Shown here one piece after another: positions 11,754 to 22,078 of a DNA stretch of 64,000 nt. The stretch is from Isoetes taiwanensis (Eukaryota; Streptophyta; Lycopodiopsida; Isoetales; Isoetaceae). Under the pieces are notes generated by a model that saw nothing but the letters and a program-made list of their open reading frames with translations, did no database searches and was not told the origin of the DNA. Made by a program: the position numbers and the translations under genes. Location: positions 62,001 to 126,000 of the forward strand of contig JAJEKV010000397.1 in NCBI GenBank assembly GCA_021234155.1, in the 5' to 3' direction. Every line of letters begins with the position of its first letter. Positions within the stretch are counted from its first letter, which is position 1.

Positions 11754-11960
11754 TTGGGCGGGTGGGCCCGTAATATATATTCAAATCAAATTCGAGCGGG
11801 ACGTAATTCAAATTCTGGCGGGCCCGTAGTTTTAAATTCAATTTGGGGCGGGCGGGCCCGTGATTTCAAATTCAAATTGGGGCGGCGGGCCATTGATTTT
11901 AAATTCAAATTGGGGCGGGCCCGTAATTTTAAATTCAAATTGGGGCGGGCGGGCGGACGT
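11754..11960 (+). repeat. GC/AT-alternating minisatellite, about 36-45 bp unit
   Basis: A unit made of a G-rich half (GGGGCGGGCGGGCCCGT) and an AT-rich half (ATTTTAAATTCAAATT) is repeated five to six times with small differences in length. The G-rich halves carry runs that could form stacked structures on the plus strand. Apparent open frames here are by-products of the repeat. Confidence 0.75.
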
Positions 11961-12176
11961 CTATATTAATTTAAAAATCGGCATTTAATGTTTCGGACAC
12001 ATTTATTGCAGAAGTCTATTTTTATTGTTATTTCTTTTGGTCTATATTTAGTTAAAACGGTCTATTTTTAAGACTCTTCATTTGCATGGCTACCACTTGT
12101 CATTCACATGTTCAATCTCGCCACCGTTTCCTAACCGCTTGCTCATTCATTTGAGGTTCTTCTGCGCGCCTATCGT

Positions 12177-12429
12177 CTTGAAAGCCCTGGGATTCACCTT
12201 TGATCGCAGTATAACCCATGAGAGTTCAACGGAGGGGTGTTTTTTGGACCATTTGCGTACGTATACTTAGGGGTTAGGGGTGTTTTTAGGCACTAATTTG
12301 GAGCAATATCTATACACAGAGGGGTCAAATTGCCTTCTAAATTGCGTATACAAGGGGGATTTTTTGCCACCCTCCGAACGCAGATGCCATACCCCCCTTA
12401 TGTATAAGTGCACCCCCCGGGCTTGAAAG
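12177..12429. mobile_element. MITE copy A (12185-12421) with 8-bp target duplication
   Basis: The element starts CCCTGGGATTCACC and ends GTGCACCCCCCGGG, an imperfect terminal inverted repeat, and is flanked by CTTGAAAG at 12177-12184 and 12422-12429. It is non-coding and about 237 bp long. Its interior (a GGAGGGGTGTTTTTTGG block, a CGTACGTATAC block, then TAGGGGTGTTTTTAGG) matches that of copy B at 35834-36090. An 8-bp duplication fits the hAT superfamily. The terminal repeat of copy A is more eroded than that of copy B. Confidence 0.75.
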
Positions 12430-12541
12430 TGATTGCGTCAGGATCACGCAGCTGCTCACGTCTTGAAAGTGATTGCGCCAAGTTCACGCTGCGCCTATCG
12501 TCTTGTAAGTGATTGCGCCAGGTTTCGTTTCTTCTAAAAGC
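12422..12541 (+). repeat. 40-bp tandem repeat hit by the MITE
   Basis: Three units start at 12422, 12462 and 12502 with CTTGAAAGTGATTGCG or CTTGTAAGTGATTGCG and run on to TCACGC-type ends. A partial unit (CGCCTATCGTCTTGAAAG) lies left of the MITE, so the MITE landed inside this array. Confidence 0.7.
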
Positions 12542-12845
12542 GGTCCCACGAGCTTCCAGCGCCCACTTGGTTTCATGGAAAAACGACCCCTGAAAGAAGG
12601 AAAAGTACTGCTTTTATCTTTAAGTTTAGTTTATTATATTATCAAAGGGCGATAAGCCATTGGCCATAAGCGATCCACCCTAAATGAAGTTCTCGGCCTA
12701 TCCTACATCCATCAATTTTGGTTTCTATGCTTCTAAACCCTGCGGCACCTCGGGCTCTTGGTTGTGACTTAGTACCTCGAAGCCGTGGTGTCCTCTGCAC
12801 CAAATAACCCTCTGCATCCACACACCCTCCGCTTGGGCTTCTAAA
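12542..12845. other. Non-coding stretch
   Basis: No supported gene. An open minus-strand frame overlaps it but runs into the tandem array that follows and has no protein-like composition. Confidence 0.4.
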
Positions 12846-13480
12846 CCTACTCAAGGCCCAATTTGTGATCCTCCCCGCTCTCTCAGGTGTCTCCAAAGCG
12901 TCGTAGTGGCAAATTGGGCTGCCCAATTTGTCTCTTCTTGCCTCACGGTCGCATCCAAACCTCCTCGGGGTCGCCAAATTGGTGGGCGCCTAATTTGGGA
13001 CCTCACGGCCTCTCGTGCTTTCTAGCCTCCTCTGGGGGGTGTCAATCAGGCGGCGCCCGGTTTGGCACCCTCCGCCTCTTTTTGCTTTAAGAACTCCTCC
13101 CGGGATGGCAAATCGAGGCGGGGCCCAATTTGGCACCCTCTTGCCCTCGTTCACCGCATCCAAACCTCCTGCTGGGGTGCCAAATCGGGCGCGCCCAATT
13201 TTGCGACCCTCGCCCGTCTGGTAGGCTTGCTAACCTTCTGCAGTGCGGCAAGGTTAGCCAATTTGTCTCCTCTTGCCTCTGTTCCTCCATCCAAACCTCC
13301 TGCGGGGTGCCAAATCCGGCGCCCAATTTGGGACCCTCCGCCCGTATGTGCTTGCTAACCTCCTCTAGTTCAGCAAATTGGTAAGCTCAATTTGTCTCCT
13401 CTTGCCTCTGTTCCTCCATCCAAACCTCCTGCAGGGGTGCCAAAGGGTCAATTTGGCACCCTCTTGCCTCTGTTCTTGCT
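12846..13480 (+). repeat. Degenerate tandem array of CCAAATTGG...CCCAATTTG units
   Basis: Units of roughly 65-75 bases repeat about eight times, each with CATCCAAACCTCCTG(C)GGGGTGCC, then AAATCGGGCG(CG)CCCAATTTG, then a pyrimidine-rich link (GACCCTCGCC or TCTCCTCTTGCC). Each unit carries a small GGGC/GCCC palindrome like those in the inverted repeat at 10.6-11.3 kb, so both may derive from one repeat family. The open frames on both strands here are artefacts of the array. Confidence 0.7.
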
Positions 13481-13566
13481 TTTAAAACTCCTCTGTTCTC
13501 CCCTACCTTGTTTTAATGCTTGCATACACTACTAATGGGATTAATGAATGATGTTATGCAGCACCC

Positions 13567-14344
13567 ATGGCCAGAACTAAACATATCGACGCAGTACTGA
13601 GCTGGCCCTCCGTTTGCCTGTGCATTTCTTTGCAACAAAGGAAACAGAGTCGAGCATTCAGTTCAATGGTATTGAAGTCGTCCCAGAGCTAATGACTGTT
13701 GTAGCCGATAAGTTTTCATGGTGCATAGAGGTAGGCCCAATCCACCCTGGCTCAAGCACAAATCATCTCAAGGATCTGTGCTTGTACTTTGCTGATCCCG
13801 GGAGTCGGAGGACACAGAATGCTGGTATCGCAATTGACATGACGAGATAGATGTTGTCGTGGAAGACGTGCTTGATAAGTCATTTCAAGGATACAGGTTA
13901 CCATTTGAAACTTACAATCCTCAGCTAATGCATGCAAGCATCACTGAGGCTCCACATTCGTGTCAGGCCAAGGGCTGGGTCCTGGCTTCTTACAAAAGCC
14001 TTGAGAGATCTGGACTCACCAAACGGGGAGATATTATAGATGGATTTAATACAGTTAGACAGTGCATACTCGAACACAAACAAAATCGATCAAAGGCCCT
14101 TTACACAGAATATCATGGGAAGAACCAACCAAAGGTCTATGACACGACGTGGTTGAGGTCACGTTATGGAGTTTCTAGGAAGAATGAAGGACCGAAGGGC
14201 ACAGAGAAGCTAGCAGCCGTGTCGTCAGAAAAATTAAATGTTCCTAAAAAGAAAAGATCAGAAACACCAACGCCTAAATTGATTCTTGGTGGTATGGGAA
14301 GTAGATCACGTAGCCCAGACCTAAGCATTCGATCCTTGCATTAA
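13567..14344 (+). pseudogene. Unrecognised gene, two frame breaks, lysine-rich C-terminus
   Basis: The start ATG at 13567 follows an acceptor-like TTATGCAG and reads MARTKHIDAV. One shift later the frame reads STELALRLPVHFFATKETES (in the frame of 13614-13850), then VADKFSWCIEVGPIHPGSS and LYFADPGSRRTQNAGIAI. After a second shift near 13850 it continues (13859-14344) with YRLPFETYNPQLMHASITEA, SHCQ-type and HGKNQPKVYDTTWLRSRYGV stretches, and ends in a basic, Ser/Pro-rich tail (KKKRSETPTPKL). I do not recognise the family. Composition and conservation-like segments suggest a real protein. It may belong to an unmapped mobile element. Confidence 0.45.
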
Positions 14345-16159
14345 ATGTGTTGCAAGGAATGAAGAGTACCTCAGAGAATAATTGTATATATATTGATAAA
14401 CTAAAACATTATGATAAGTAAAACTAATGGGTAATTGTTGTAATGACATACGGATTGATAAGTATTTGATTGTATAATAATGTTCTAAAAATATTACCTT
14501 GAGGTAAATCCTAATAAATGTGTAACTATGATAATAGTATATCGTATGCATCAAGTTGATTGCAGGTTAAGAAGATCCCAAGGTGGGAGACCCACGATCT
14601 TTGCGGAATGACGCATCAATTCAAGGTGGGGAGAATGTGGCGTTTCGAGCATGTTCGATCACGATATCCACGGTCTCAAGGCGTATACCGCTTTGCTGCA
14701 CACGCATACACGCCACTCCAATCGACGATGTGGCCCGGCGTGTAACCAAGCAAGGGCGCCCTATGGGGCAACTTGCAAGGGTGCGCACACTTAGCAATGT
14801 GCGCACTTTAAACCTTTAACCCATTAAAGGCAGACCAAGGGTCATAGAAACCCTAAACCTAACTTGTAGCCTATGTAAGGCAACCAAACCCTAATTCTTC
14901 CCTTTTCGTCCACGACCCTTCCGAGCTCGGTTCGCTAAGGGGCGCTGAAGAGTCAAATCCGACTCCCAAGATCTGCCCGTGCGCTCCCCTCGTCGAGATT
15001 TCCTTTCCGACCGCATCCCCAAGCAGAACAATGATATGGACGCCTTCGGATCAAGAGGAGTGAACCAGGGATCAGGTATTTAGTCGATTTAATAGCCTAA
15101 ACCGTATTCCGGCCATCGAACCCATAGGTTTAGCCTATTAAATTAGTAGCCAGCAGATCCCCAGATTGACCCTAACTAAAGAACCTAACTCTATGATATA
15201 GATTAGTTCTTATTCTTTAGTTCTATGATGATGTGATGGATGGATGAATTCTGTGGATTCATTGTATTGGGAAGGGGGTAGAGACTTAAAAGCTTAGTAG
15301 TTGATGCTCCTAGCTAGTCCCTCTTAGTGCATTACTAGATTCGGCACGTGTACAAGGACCACACACGGGTTGTGGGTGAAGGGGCGGCGGCTCGGAAGGA
15401 GGTTAGTGTTCGACTCGACCCGATCCCTACGGGTGTGTAAAGTCTCAGGGGGATCAATGTAGACTAGGTCTAATGGCTTGCCGCTGAGTGTGGGTAAGGC
15501 ATGGGCTCGACACCCGCGGGAGTGGTGTTCACTTTCCGGTGGGTTAAGTCGAATAAGGGCGTGGCCCTCTAGTCACCTTGAGTCAAGCATGGAGACCTCG
15601 GGTGGGAGTGATCCCTACCGCCCTATCTCGGAACTGGGGAGATGCAACCCGGGGAATAGCCCCTTTGGCTATGCATCTCTGGTCCCGGAGTCCCAACACT
15701 CTTCAACCTACTCGCAAAGTGTGCACGGGAGGGGCGGATGGGTGGGCAACCCTATGCCATGTTCTCATGCCAGCCAAATCTATTGTCATGATTAAATGCG
15801 AATGAACTCACGGAGACCCAAGCTTGTCGGGTCATTCCCCTGGAGTCCGGAGCCTTGGGTAGGAATCCACTTGTATCATGTTGATCTTTGTCTATGCAGA
15901 TGTTGATGTGCGATATGTGATGATTATGTGTATCGACATGTATGTTTACGCTTCCGCAGCTAGGTAGGCCCTGAGGGAGACAGGGTAAAATGACCCCTTC
16001 ATTCTTCCCACTGGGACCCAGTACGGTTACAGTGATGTGTGGAGGGCCCTGTATCAGCATGGAGCTGGTATGGGGGGATGAACTCCTGTTTGTATACGGT
16101 GAGTGCACTATATACACAGTAGGGGACGCCACGGGTTCCACACAATGTACATGTTATTT
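14345..16159. other. Long stretch without a supported gene, possibly an old LTR
   Basis: 14345-14560 is AT-rich. From about 14620 to 16140 the sequence is GC-balanced with no consistent frame, and includes CAAACCCTAATTCTTCCC and two TATTAAAT-type boxes. It starts near TGTGGCGTTTCG (14637) and has GACGCCACGGGTTCCACACA near 16125-16144, so a large solo LTR is imaginable, but I found no target duplication. An open frame at 15478-15795 has no protein-like features. Confidence 0.3.
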
Positions 16160-16181
16160 GGGTAAGAGCATGAAAGGGTGT
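16160..16181 (+). repeat. Left terminal inverted repeat of the large DNA transposon
   Basis: Begins GGGTAAGA and continues GCATGAAAGGGTGT. The reverse complement of 30878-30899 differs at two positions only (GGATAAAA then the same 14 bases). ATTT lies directly outside at 16156-16159. Confidence 0.7.
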
Positions 16182-16182
16182 C

Positions 16183-16189
16183 TATAAAT
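16183..16189 (+). promoter_or_regulatory. TATA box of the plus-strand transposon gene
   Basis: TATAAAT begins two bases after the left terminal repeat and about 90 bases before the first in-frame ATG (16276), so the outward end of the element seems to double as promoter. TGTACATATACATATGTAC follows at about 16200-16217. Confidence 0.4.
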
Positions 16190-16275
16190 GTAGCCCTTTT
16201 GTACATATACATATGTACCGAATGCACATTTTGGAATAATTTGTCATCATGACCCGCTAGTAACTGCCATGATTA

Positions 16276-17624
16276 ATGGCTATCCACCACTCTGAAACCG
16301 CACAATTTTCGGACTTTGAAATTCTTTACCAAATTCTTTCTTGGTTTGCCTCTCGTTCACTATCATGTCCCTGCTTCTTCTCGCTTGAATTCCGATCACG
16401 AATTCTTCATCTAGCTATGGCCCCAAAACGCCCCGGTCGGTGCTTGCTCATCACCACGGCCCAAGCAAGAAGCCGCTTCCGGCAGTGGAATCTTACCTCC
16501 AAGGAGTTTACGTTTGGGTTACGATGTGATCCAAGCCAAAGACCTGATGATAAACATGCGAGAGGCCCACATACCCAACCTAGAGATGGTTATGAGCGAG
16601 ATATGGGGTGAAGCTCCAAAAATAGACGAGGATTCAAGGAAGGGAGAATCCTAACGCATGGAAAGATGATTTTTTGAATATTATGAATTGGTTTATGGCA
16701 AGAAACAAGGTTACAAACCATTATATTTCTACCTATTTTGCGGAGCATTTGCTCTTCAATTGAAGGGACGGCTTGTTGATTGGATGGGCGTGGCTAGGAC
16801 CGCCAAAGATCTTGCCAAAACTTCAGAAATTACAGAGGACCCTACAACAGGTAAATCCTCAAATATCAAACAGGACATCGTATTGCAGCAGAATATTAGA
16901 GCCCTGGGTTATTCTAGATCAGATGTTGACACAATAAAGCAGTTACTTAAGCATGGGTCGGAGGAGAAAACTAACCTATTGAATGAAGTAGAAGCACTGG
17001 AAGAAAAAAGGAGGGATGCATTGAAGGTCATCAGCCGGATTGAGGGTAGAAAGGATATGCTATCTGAAGATCTGCAGCAGATTATAAAGAAAATAGATGA
17101 GACAAAATTGGAATTTGACAAATTGTCCCAGGATCTGGAAATCAAGTTAGCTTCGGAGTGTTGAAGTACAAGTTGGAAGACTTGGTTATGAGTAGACATG
17201 AGAAAGAGCAGCACTCTTCTAAGCTAGAAATTGGTTTGCAGGAAGCAACTAAAGAAATTGAAAGGCACGAAATCTCAATTGAACAAGCAAAGGAAAAACT
17301 TAATTGCATTGAATTGGTTCAGCAAAGGCATTCACAGATTTTGGATTTCATGATTGTTCTCAGACCCGAGGCCCTACCTCAGAGGGAGATACTTCTATAG
17401 AGCAGTTCATCACATTCGGGTTCATGTACTGTTGTGGCCAAGGCTTTGGCAAAAGCGGGTTTGTTGTCGCTAGCTCCATGCGAGAGATGCTTATTGCCTC
17501 TTACGCTTGTGTTATCCTGGTCCATGAAAGACAAAATTGCATAAGAGGTTGCATCGGGATGAGGGCATTCGACCAGCTTGGTTTCCCCTTTGTGAAAGGT
17601 ATGCATTGCTCTCAACTAATTTAA
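16276..17624 (+). pseudogene. Plus-strand transposon gene, 5' part with long coiled coil
   Basis: Possible starts are 16276 or 16423 (MAPKRPGR, a basic start). After a shift the frame reads YDVIQAKDLMINMREAHIPN and EMVMSEIWGEAPKIDED. The best open piece, 16688-17164, holds a hydrophobic YLFCGAFALQLKGRLVDWMG and then a long charged coiled coil (EEKTNLLNEVEALEEKRRDA; IIKKIDETKLEFDKLSQDLE), which continues after a one-base shift at about 17155 (17158-17400, HEKEQHSSKLEIGLQEATKE). Its end has a donor-like AAAG|GTATGC at 17598. I do not recognise the family; plant transposon proteins with an Ulp1 domain often have long charged N-terminal parts. The same-strand order links it to the Ulp1-like part downstream. 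Confidence 0.5.
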
Positions 17625-17689
17625 ACTTATATTTCTCTTAATTCATATTTGTTATTGTAATCCGCATAGTTCTACATGTATGGCTTTCG

Positions 17690-18130
17690 GTGCATTGCTA
17701 TTCCTTGTACATGTATAACTTTTTAGTGTACATCCGTAGCGAGAGGTACATAGGCATATATTTGCTTGTTTATTGATGCTTTATTTTTGAGCTTGGACCT
17801 ACCGCAGATGTATCGGTTGTACATGTATCTAATGGAGTCTACATCCGCAAATAGATGTACATGCATTTATTTTTAGAGTGCATCGTAGATGGATTCATAA
17901 GTATGTGCATTTTTACATATATGTGCTTTTTGGGCATAGATCTACATTCCCTATTGGATACCCGATGTACATCCGATGTACATCCGGGTACATCGGGTGC
18001 ATCCGGGTGCATTGAGGTACAACTATGTACATTGAGGCACATGTGCATGTACATTTGGCTCTGATTAAATGTAGTTACATTACATTTGGTACATTTTATG
18101 TACATGAAATGTACATGTTGAAGCGAATGT
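17690..18130 (+). repeat. TGTACAT-rich array in an intron-like stretch
   Basis: About fifteen copies of GTACAT or its complement occur, many as ATGTACATCCG or CCGGGTACATCGGG variants, with no open frame, between the donor-like site at 17598 and the next coding segment near 18250. Similar arrays occur at 21840-21970, 23930-23996 and 29497-29870, all inside the same transposon. Confidence 0.7.
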
Positions 18131-18249
18131 ACCGGATATTTCTCATTGTTTAAGTTACATTTTTCATGTTCTTTTATGTCTATTGAAATTTAGATCATTT
18201 GTTTGTTTGCGTGATAAGAGATTTCCTATCCCGTAAGCGGCTTTAATGG

Positions 18250-20127
18250 TGATGTTCTTGAGCCATCTCAGACGACTCTCTTTCTGATTTTATTGAGCAT
18301 AAGCGGGCATCAATCAGACCGAAACCTTCCAGCTCCAAATCACCAATGATATTTACAAAGGTGCGGTAATAGAACCATCCGCAACAAAGTGCCTCCTCGA
18401 ACATGGCAAAGTGAAGTTGAGGAAATAGAGAGGATGGCGGTTGAGAAAGCTAAAGGTTGCAAGTGTGCAGATCCTTCATCGATCACGCCACGTAAAACAC
18501 TTTCATCACCAAGTGCTAAATTAGTAATTGGAGAAGCTCCTAAGAAAGATTCAAACTTGTCTCAAAGATCATGCAAGTGCCGGTTACGTACATAAGCAGA
18601 TACAATGGACACTGAGATCAGATTTTAACCCTGGGAGATACCGTGGAAGAGGAAGTTGAGTTGGTAGTTGAGTCCACTCAAAGAGGAGGCAAAAGAATTT
18701 GGTGATGTAACTCCAAGAGGAAAAAAAGCAGGCAAAATCTCCGGCAACAAAAAAATGTCCTCAAAAAAGAAAAATCTCGGGCAAAAAGTGCCACCACCAC
18801 CAAGAAAGAGGTATGTCCAAGATGAACTAATTTTGTTAAACATCTCGATTTATGATAATTAACCATATTTTTTCAGTACATAGGACACGATCACGCGGCC
18901 GTGAAGGAAGCTGGATCCTCACGAGCCTGAACAGGAAGAGGAAGAGGAGCTACAAGCAAATATTGATGTGATAGCAAATAAGGTGCAGCAGTCCACGAAG
19001 AAGATCTTTGCCAAGGTGATGAATTTACAAGGTGAGTAATATACAATTGATTACAATAGATATATTCTTTTGCTAATCTTTGTTGTTTCCTTATGCTTTA
19101 GTGAACCGACCCGAAAAGGTTGGTTCCATTCACTCCTTATAGGGTCTGTCCTCCTAAGTATGCACCCTCTATCTTTCAAAGTGATGTTGACGAAGTTCTC
19201 ACTGGAAGGCTGGACTTGACCTCTAAGATGGTAGATGTCTATGGGAGGTAGGCTAGCATTTCAACATATTTATGTTATTTCATTCCCTAAGTCACTCATC
19301 TTATGTATTAATATGTATTACGGATTTGTGTGCGGTACCTTTGTAGCGGTCTTCCATTTGATTGGAAACACAAGTTTTTATGGTTCATTAGGACACCTTC
19401 CGAATTTTTGTGAATTCCCTCAAGAACGGGGGGGGGGGGGGATGCACATAACACTAACATAAAGGAAGGGCTGGATGGCATTTTGATTGCAAGATGCCAA
19501 TACATATTTGTTCCAATTCCGCAAGGCCCAAATGTGGCATTGGCAATACTTGTGCTTCTTTGGTCCATTGAAAAGCTCTTTTCCATCTATAGCTAGCCCA
19601 AGTATACAGATCCTCTCTCCTGTCAAAGGCTATGTACTCGATGCTAAAGTGGTCCAGAAGTAAGTATGAGTTTCTGTTTTGTTTTTTATGATTTGATTGT
19701 TCTCATATTGCAATTTCTTATGCTTTGTTTATTCTCACATTGCAATTTTGCAGGTTTCATAAGCTTGCAATAACATGATGCTCGGATCCAACAGCTTAAG
19801 CCATGGTAGGAAGAACTTTGATGCTCCTGTCTTCTGTCCTAAAATGCCAGAAACTAGTGCCAGCAACACTTGCATGTACATTGTGGCTTACATGCACAAA
19901 TTCATAGATGCCATTGTTGATGCACAGCCAAGCTCCATTTTTGTAAGTAGAACATGTTATTTTCCTATTAGTTATTTGTTGGTATAGTCCTCTAATACTT
20001 GTGCACCATGCAGATGACACCCAGTTGGTTCACTGATGCTTATGCCAAGTCACGGAGGGATCATCTAATGGAGGCATTAATTGTAGAAGGCGAGATGAAT
20101 ATACAAGCAGTTGTTCCTACACAGGGT
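18250..20127 (+). pseudogene. Ulp1/SENP-like cysteine protease part of the plus-strand transposon gene
   Basis: Several exon-like pieces are separated by GT-AG introns: basic linkers (18389-18595, KVPPRTWQSEVEEIERM; 18668-18862, Lys-rich), a piece to the donor CAAG|GTGAGT at 19032, then 19101-19247 (YRVCPPKYAPSIFQSDVDEV, LTSKMVDVYGR). At about 19450-19600 the reading ILIARCQYIFVPIPQGPNV, then LAILVLLWSIEKLFSIYS resembles the Ulp1 core that surrounds the catalytic His-Trp; a CATTGG codon pair is there but out of frame. 19775-19942 reads FCPKMPETSASN then TCMYIVAYMHKFIDAI, like the Ulp1 segment with the nucleophile Cys. Such proteases remove SUMO or ubiquitin-like tags and are known in several plant transposons. 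Frameshifts make this copy non-functional as read. Confidence 0.5.
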
Positions 20128-20343
20128 AGATAGTCTCTTTAACTTGTTTGTAAATTACAGTTTTGTATGAGCCATGCTCCGAGCTTCTTTGTACTCAATA
20201 AATAATGAAAAAATGATTTTTTTTGTCTCACTTACACCTGTGCAAATAACAATTGTGTAATTATCAATGTGTTTTCGCAATTGTGTGATCTGAAATGTAA
20301 TTATAAATTGTGAATAGACTCTCAAGTGTTTTGTTGCTGACAG

Positions 20344-21102
20344 GTGAATCATCTGAGTCAGGAAGAAAGCTCATAATCTTTGACTTAAATTCTGTGTTGG
20401 GCAAGAGTGTGCACAAGAATGAAAATATTAACTCAAGATACCAATAGATACAGAAAGATGAGCTTCAATTCAATATAGGAAACATGTTTTTTTACTGCAG
20501 GCCAGGGTTAGCATCACTGTTAGCATTTGTAAGAGAAGGGTTTGATGTTGTCATCTGGTCTTCACTCACTTCTAAAAATCTTCAACCAATTGTGGATCAT
20601 ATTTGTGATGCTTTTTCCATAAAGCTGAAGTTTGTTTACAGCCAGGAGCAGTGTTGGACTCTGCCACACAAACACCCTACTGAACCTCAAACGGGGTTGT
20701 TTGTGAAGCCATTAGCTGTGGTGTGGAAAGAGTACCCAGAGTACTATGGAAATACAGATTCGACGATCGGCGACGAAAGATACAAATCCACTCTCAAATC
20801 TGTAGGAAGCTACATATGTCCTTTCTCTTGGACACCGATATTAGCTGGCGACAGATCTCATTCCATGGCTTAATGGATTCAAAATGGCTGAAGATGGTAT
20901 AGTTTATGTGAAAGAGCATCCAATGACTAATGCAGCAGATAGCATATCAGAGCAGGTGGAACAGATTTTGCTGGCAAACTATGGCAGCAACTTGGGTGCT
21001 CTGCTACCTAAATTTAGTCAATATATGGAGCAAGGAATGGAGAAACTGCCATCATGTTATTGGCCTCTCGACTGGCCCATTGTTGGTACAGACTTTGACT
21101 GA
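20344..21102 (+). pseudogene. FCP1/NIF-type phosphatase-like domain of the transposon gene
   Basis: The exon starts after CAG at 20341-20343 and is open in one frame from 20344 to 20873 except for one TAG at 20445-20447. It reads RKLIIFDLNSVLG (the DxDx(T/V) HAD motif, with Asn in place of the second Asp), FFYCRPGLASLLAFVREGFD, VVIWSSLTSKNLQPIVDHI, GDERYKSTLKSVGSYICPF and, after a one-base shift near 20845, DLIPWLNGFKMAEDGIVYVK up to a TGA at 21100-21102. This is the layout of NIF/FCP1 C-terminal-domain phosphatases. DLN occurs in divergent plant relatives and may mean altered or lost activity. It follows the Ulp1-like part directly on the same strand, so both may be one protein. Confidence 0.65.
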
Positions 21103-21237
21103 TGTACAAATTCAAATGTTATGAATATATGTATCAAAGTTTTTGTTCATTGCACTTGAGTACTCTGTTTTTATCTTTCTTATTGGTACAATTATGAGTG
21201 TGTATACATAATTAAGTGATCTTCATTTGCTTTGTAG

Positions 21238-21665
21238 ATGAATGGACTGAAACACAAAAGACTATTAAGAAACTAAGAGATAGAGTTCTGCTGCACCCAG
21301 AGGTAATACAAACCAACACAAGCTGCAAGTACATAGGGTTGGGGACCGATTATCGCCTCTATACTGTTGTTTCTGGACTTTGGGAAAAGGTTGAGCATAT
21401 TGAAAATTATGAGGAACGAGCAACCATGAAATGTATATTGGCAGCAAATCAATTGTTGCACAACCCTTGGGGGAAGGCACGTGTCCTGGAAGATGCAGGC
21501 CATGTAGGATGGAAAGGTTTGCCAGTGGCACGTGCTATAGAAACCGCATGGACTACTGCTTTAGAGGATATCTCTTCAGCCTCTTGGCGGGCTGGAAGAC
21601 ATGATGCAATAGTCATAAGATATCAGGCTCCTACTGACATTTTGAAGCTTGGTCATGAATTATGA
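21238..21665 (+). pseudogene. Last exon of the transposon plus-strand region, unrecognised domain
   Basis: After an acceptor-like CTTTGTAG the frame is open to TGA/TAA at 21663-21665: DEWTETQKTIKKLRDRVLLH, YIGLGTDYRLYTVVSGLWEK, ATMKCILAANQLLHNPWGKA, HVGWKGLPVARAIETAWTTA. It is soluble, mixed-charge and free of frame breaks, so it looks well kept. I do not recognise the family. It may be the C-terminal end of the Ulp1/FCP1-like protein (if the TGA at 21100 is skipped by splicing) or a separate small gene. Confidence 0.5.
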
Positions 21666-21839
21666 GCCATGCTCATTTTTGGGTGTGTTGTATTTATGTC
21701 CACAATATAAATATATCAACCATTTGTACATGAAAACCTGTCCATTTCTTATCTTTGCCATGACTGAAACTATTTTTAATGTTTATGCAATTCAACTTTC
21801 TTATGTTCAATTCTAATCAACTTACACTTAACAAATTTT

Positions 21840-21970
21840 TATAATATTTCTGGAATGTACAACAGATGTACATAAGATGTACATCTATTATACATCTTAT
21901 GTACATTGATGTACCTAATGCACTTCGAAGTAGTCCAAGTCATGTACAATGAAAATTTCTTCAGTTCTTA
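21840..21970. repeat. Palindromic TGTACAT cluster between the two convergent genes
   Basis: GATGTACATAAGATGTACATC, read as two half units, is followed by its inverted form (TACATCTTATGTACAT) and by GATGTACC and CATGTACAAT. The cluster can pair with itself and sits in the gap where the two genes meet tail to tail. Confidence 0.55.
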
Positions 21971-22078
21971 TCTTTTATATGAACAAAGTATTGCAATATT
22001 TTGGAAAGTACCACAGATCGACTTAGTCCATGTCATCTACAATTCTGCGGAAGTTGTGATAACAATGTCTCATGGACT

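Noticed and set aside
12642-13384. Several open frames on both strands
   Set aside because: They are by-products of the tandem array, whose units happen to lack stops.
15478-15795. Open frame of 105 codons on the plus strand
   Set aside because: Overlapped by a similar frame in another phase, with no domain-like pattern; it lies in an LTR-like GC-balanced stretch.
14637-16144. Solo LTR
   Set aside because: The ends are suggestive (TGTGGCG...CCACACA), but no target duplication flanks them and no second copy is present in the window.
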